From assembly GCF_044597725.1 (NCBI RefSeq), contig NZ_CP139003.1, positions 3,596,001 to 3,660,000 on the forward strand: DNA of 64,000 nt, in the 5' to 3' direction. The notes beneath the pieces were generated by a model. That model worked only from the letters and a program-made list of their open reading frames with translations. It was not told where the DNA came from and did no database searches. Origin of the DNA: Bermanella sp044597725. GTDB taxonomy: Bacteria; Pseudomonadota; Gammaproteobacteria; Pseudomonadales; Oceanobacteraceae. This document shows positions 62,772 to 64,000 of the stretch, in pieces (position 1 is the stretch's first letter; the number at the start of each line of letters is the position of its first letter). The position numbers and the translations under genes are program-made.

Positions 62772-63266
62772 ATGTGGAAAAACAAACACGTCTTAGCTGC
62801 TTTAATCATTACGCCCATTTTATCGGTTATGGCGTATTTTGCGGTGGATTCATTTGTCGCTGAAACACCTCACAAAGCAAAAGCGGGCGACCAAGTAAAG
62901 TTAGTAGAAAAACCCAACTGTCGCTATTCCAGTGGTAAGTGCGGTTTAAAAAATGGCGAATTTGAATTAGTGCTTTCTGCACAAACGGAAGACAATAATA
63001 ACGTAACACTAACATTAACCTCTCGGCATAGCTTGGAAGGTGTTATCATTGCCCATGCTACTCACCCTGACGAAAGCGCAAAACCTGTAAATATGCGCCC
63101 ATTGAGTAAAGATGGCACACAATGGCAACTCACCATTGATAACCCCAACATTGAAACCGATAGACTACAGGTTGCAGCCAGCGCTAATAGTGCAGTCTAC
63201 TATGGAGATGCTAGTCTTACCTTTATCGAGTATGAAACGGCGTTCAATGATGACTTCCGCGACTGA
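62772..63266 (+). CDS. Membrane-anchored periplasmic protein, unknown
   Basis: 164 aa. One N-terminal hydrophobic segment (VLAALIITPILSVMAYFAV) is followed by a soluble domain with a CRYSSGKC cysteine pair and an Ig-like strand pattern (GEFELVLSAQ, NVTLTLTSRH). No family recognised. It overlaps the next gene by 20 nt and therefore belongs with the signalling protein that follows. Confidence 0.6.
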   Translation: MWKNKHVLAALIITPILSVMAYFAVDSFVAETPHKAKAGDQVKLVEKPNCRYSSGKCGLKNGEFELVLSAQTEDNNNVTLTLTSRHSLEGVIIAHATHPDESAKPVNMRPLSKDGTQWQLTIDNPNIETDRLQVAASANSAVYYGDASLTFIEYETAFNDDFRD

Positions 63267-64000
63267 ACACAACATACCAACCGAATTACTGCCTATTCGT
63301 GATTTCTTACTGGAATGCATTCCATTTGATGAACTTCCCTCTGGTGAAGTTGATCGCATCACATCGAATATTGAAATCAGTTATCACCGGCAAGGCACCC
63401 AATTTAAATGTGATAATAATGAGTCGGGCTTACGCATTGTAAGAAATGGTGCGGTTGAACTTAGATCAAAAGATAACAAGTTACTTGACCGGTTTGGGGA
63501 GGGTGTGAGTTTTAACTTAAAGGGCCTGAATAAAGAAGAACCTGACGTTAGCGCAACCCTCATCGAAGATACATTGTTTTATTTTTTACCAGAAGAAATA
63601 TATCAATCACTACGATTACAATATCGTTATTTTGATCGATTTTTTAATAGTCAGCGTAGCCGACGTGTGCGCAGGGCGGCGCGTCATGAGCCTAACCCTA
63701 ATGATATGATGCGCCCCGTTGCTGACCTTATGGCAGACAACCTCTGTCATGTAGATCCGGATACAAGTATACAGCGCTGTGCCGCCAAAATGAGTGAAGA
63801 GCGAGTTTCCTCTATACTCGTGATGAAAAATCAAAAACTATTAGGCATTGTTACCGACCGAGATATTCGCTCACGGGCTGTTGCTCAGGTACTCAACTTA
63901 AATGCAGAAGTATCTGTCATTATGACAGAGAACCCTAAGTGTATCGCACACGATAAGTCTTTGTTTGATGCCACTTTATTTATGACTCAGTCCGGTATTC
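63247..64000 (+). CDS. cAMP-binding / CBS-domain signalling protein (5' part)
   Basis: Open from the ATG at 63247 to the window edge (251 codons so far). Residues about 10-135 are a cyclic-nucleotide-binding domain (GLRIVRNGAVELRSKDNKLL). Two CBS motifs follow (VADLMADNLCHVDPDTSIQR and MKNQKLLGIVTDRDIRSRAV, then VIMTENPKCIAHDKS). The continuation should be DUF294 nucleotidyltransferase-like domains. Such proteins are frequent next to VC_2705-type symporters and acs. The end lies outside the window. Confidence 0.85.
   Translation, partial: MMTSATEHNIPTELLPIRDFLLECIPFDELPSGEVDRITSNIEISYHRQGTQFKCDNNESGLRIVRNGAVELRSKDNKLLDRFGEGVSFNLKGLNKEEPDVSATLIEDTLFYFLPEEIYQSLRLQYRYFDRFFNSQRSRRVRRAARHEPNPNDMMRPVADLMADNLCHVDPDTSIQRCAAKMSEERVSSILVMKNQKLLGIVTDRDIRSRAVAQVLNLNAEVSVIMTENPKCIAHDKSLFDATLFMTQSGI

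Overview
The window looks like chromosomal DNA of a marine gammaproteobacterium. The right third carries an acetate-use locus of the kind found in Vibrio, Alteromonadales and Cellvibrionales relatives: a CrbS-like hybrid sensor kinase fused to a sodium/solute symporter, a CrbR-like regulator, acs, a DcaP-like porin, a DUF4212 + symporter pair and the start of a cAMP-binding/CBS protein. I cannot name the genus from sequence alone.

Layout. (1) 1-1697: the decayed edge of an older accessory region, with a partial gene end and a degraded copy of a small toxin-antitoxin-like cluster (DUF6088/AbiEi-like, MazE-like, broken small gene). (2) 1698-42708: a 41,011-bp Tn7-like transposon. I place its ends directly: TGT at 1698 and ACA at 42708, subterminal sequences matching in inverted orientation (34 of 46 positions) and a perfect 5-bp target duplication GCGAC at 1693-1697 and 42709-42713. 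It encodes a TnsA-TnsB fusion, TnsC and one TniQ, and its cargo is nearly all predicted defence: an ABC-three-component system with a Cap4-like nuclease; a four-gene methyltransferase / phosphoribosyltransferase-like / P-loop ATPase / unknown operon under an Xre-type regulator; a type I restriction-modification locus (hsdS', hsdM, hsdS ... hsdR, ygjP-like peptidase) interrupted by SIR2-HerA, a DRT1-type reverse transcriptase-nitrilase and McrBC; a large unknown gene; and a second, better preserved copy of the small TA-like cluster near the right end. (3) 42709-49000: more accessory DNA, with a membrane-anchored coiled-coil protein, a 3' tRNA fragment (43811-43854) that looks like an island attachment scar, a small membrane protein, a HelD-like helicase with an inserted nuclease-like segment, and an Xre-RES toxin-antitoxin pair. 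(4) 49009-64000: core-like genes, namely an SDR oxidoreductase, a MacB/FtsX-type ABC exporter with a DUF3299 protein, then the acetate locus.

How the genes work together. The transposon is a mobile defence island: the Tns proteins move it and the cargo is likely to act against phage and plasmids. Inside the type I locus the 5' end of hsdR occurs three times (27272, about 30435, and the intact gene at 34603). The two remnants bracket the DRT1 gene and lie before mcrBC, so modules seem to have been added repeatedly at the hsdR start. The best candidate for a poorly described system is the operon at 13278-18285. In the core part, CrbS and CrbR are expected to switch on acs, the porin and the symporter for acetate scavenging.
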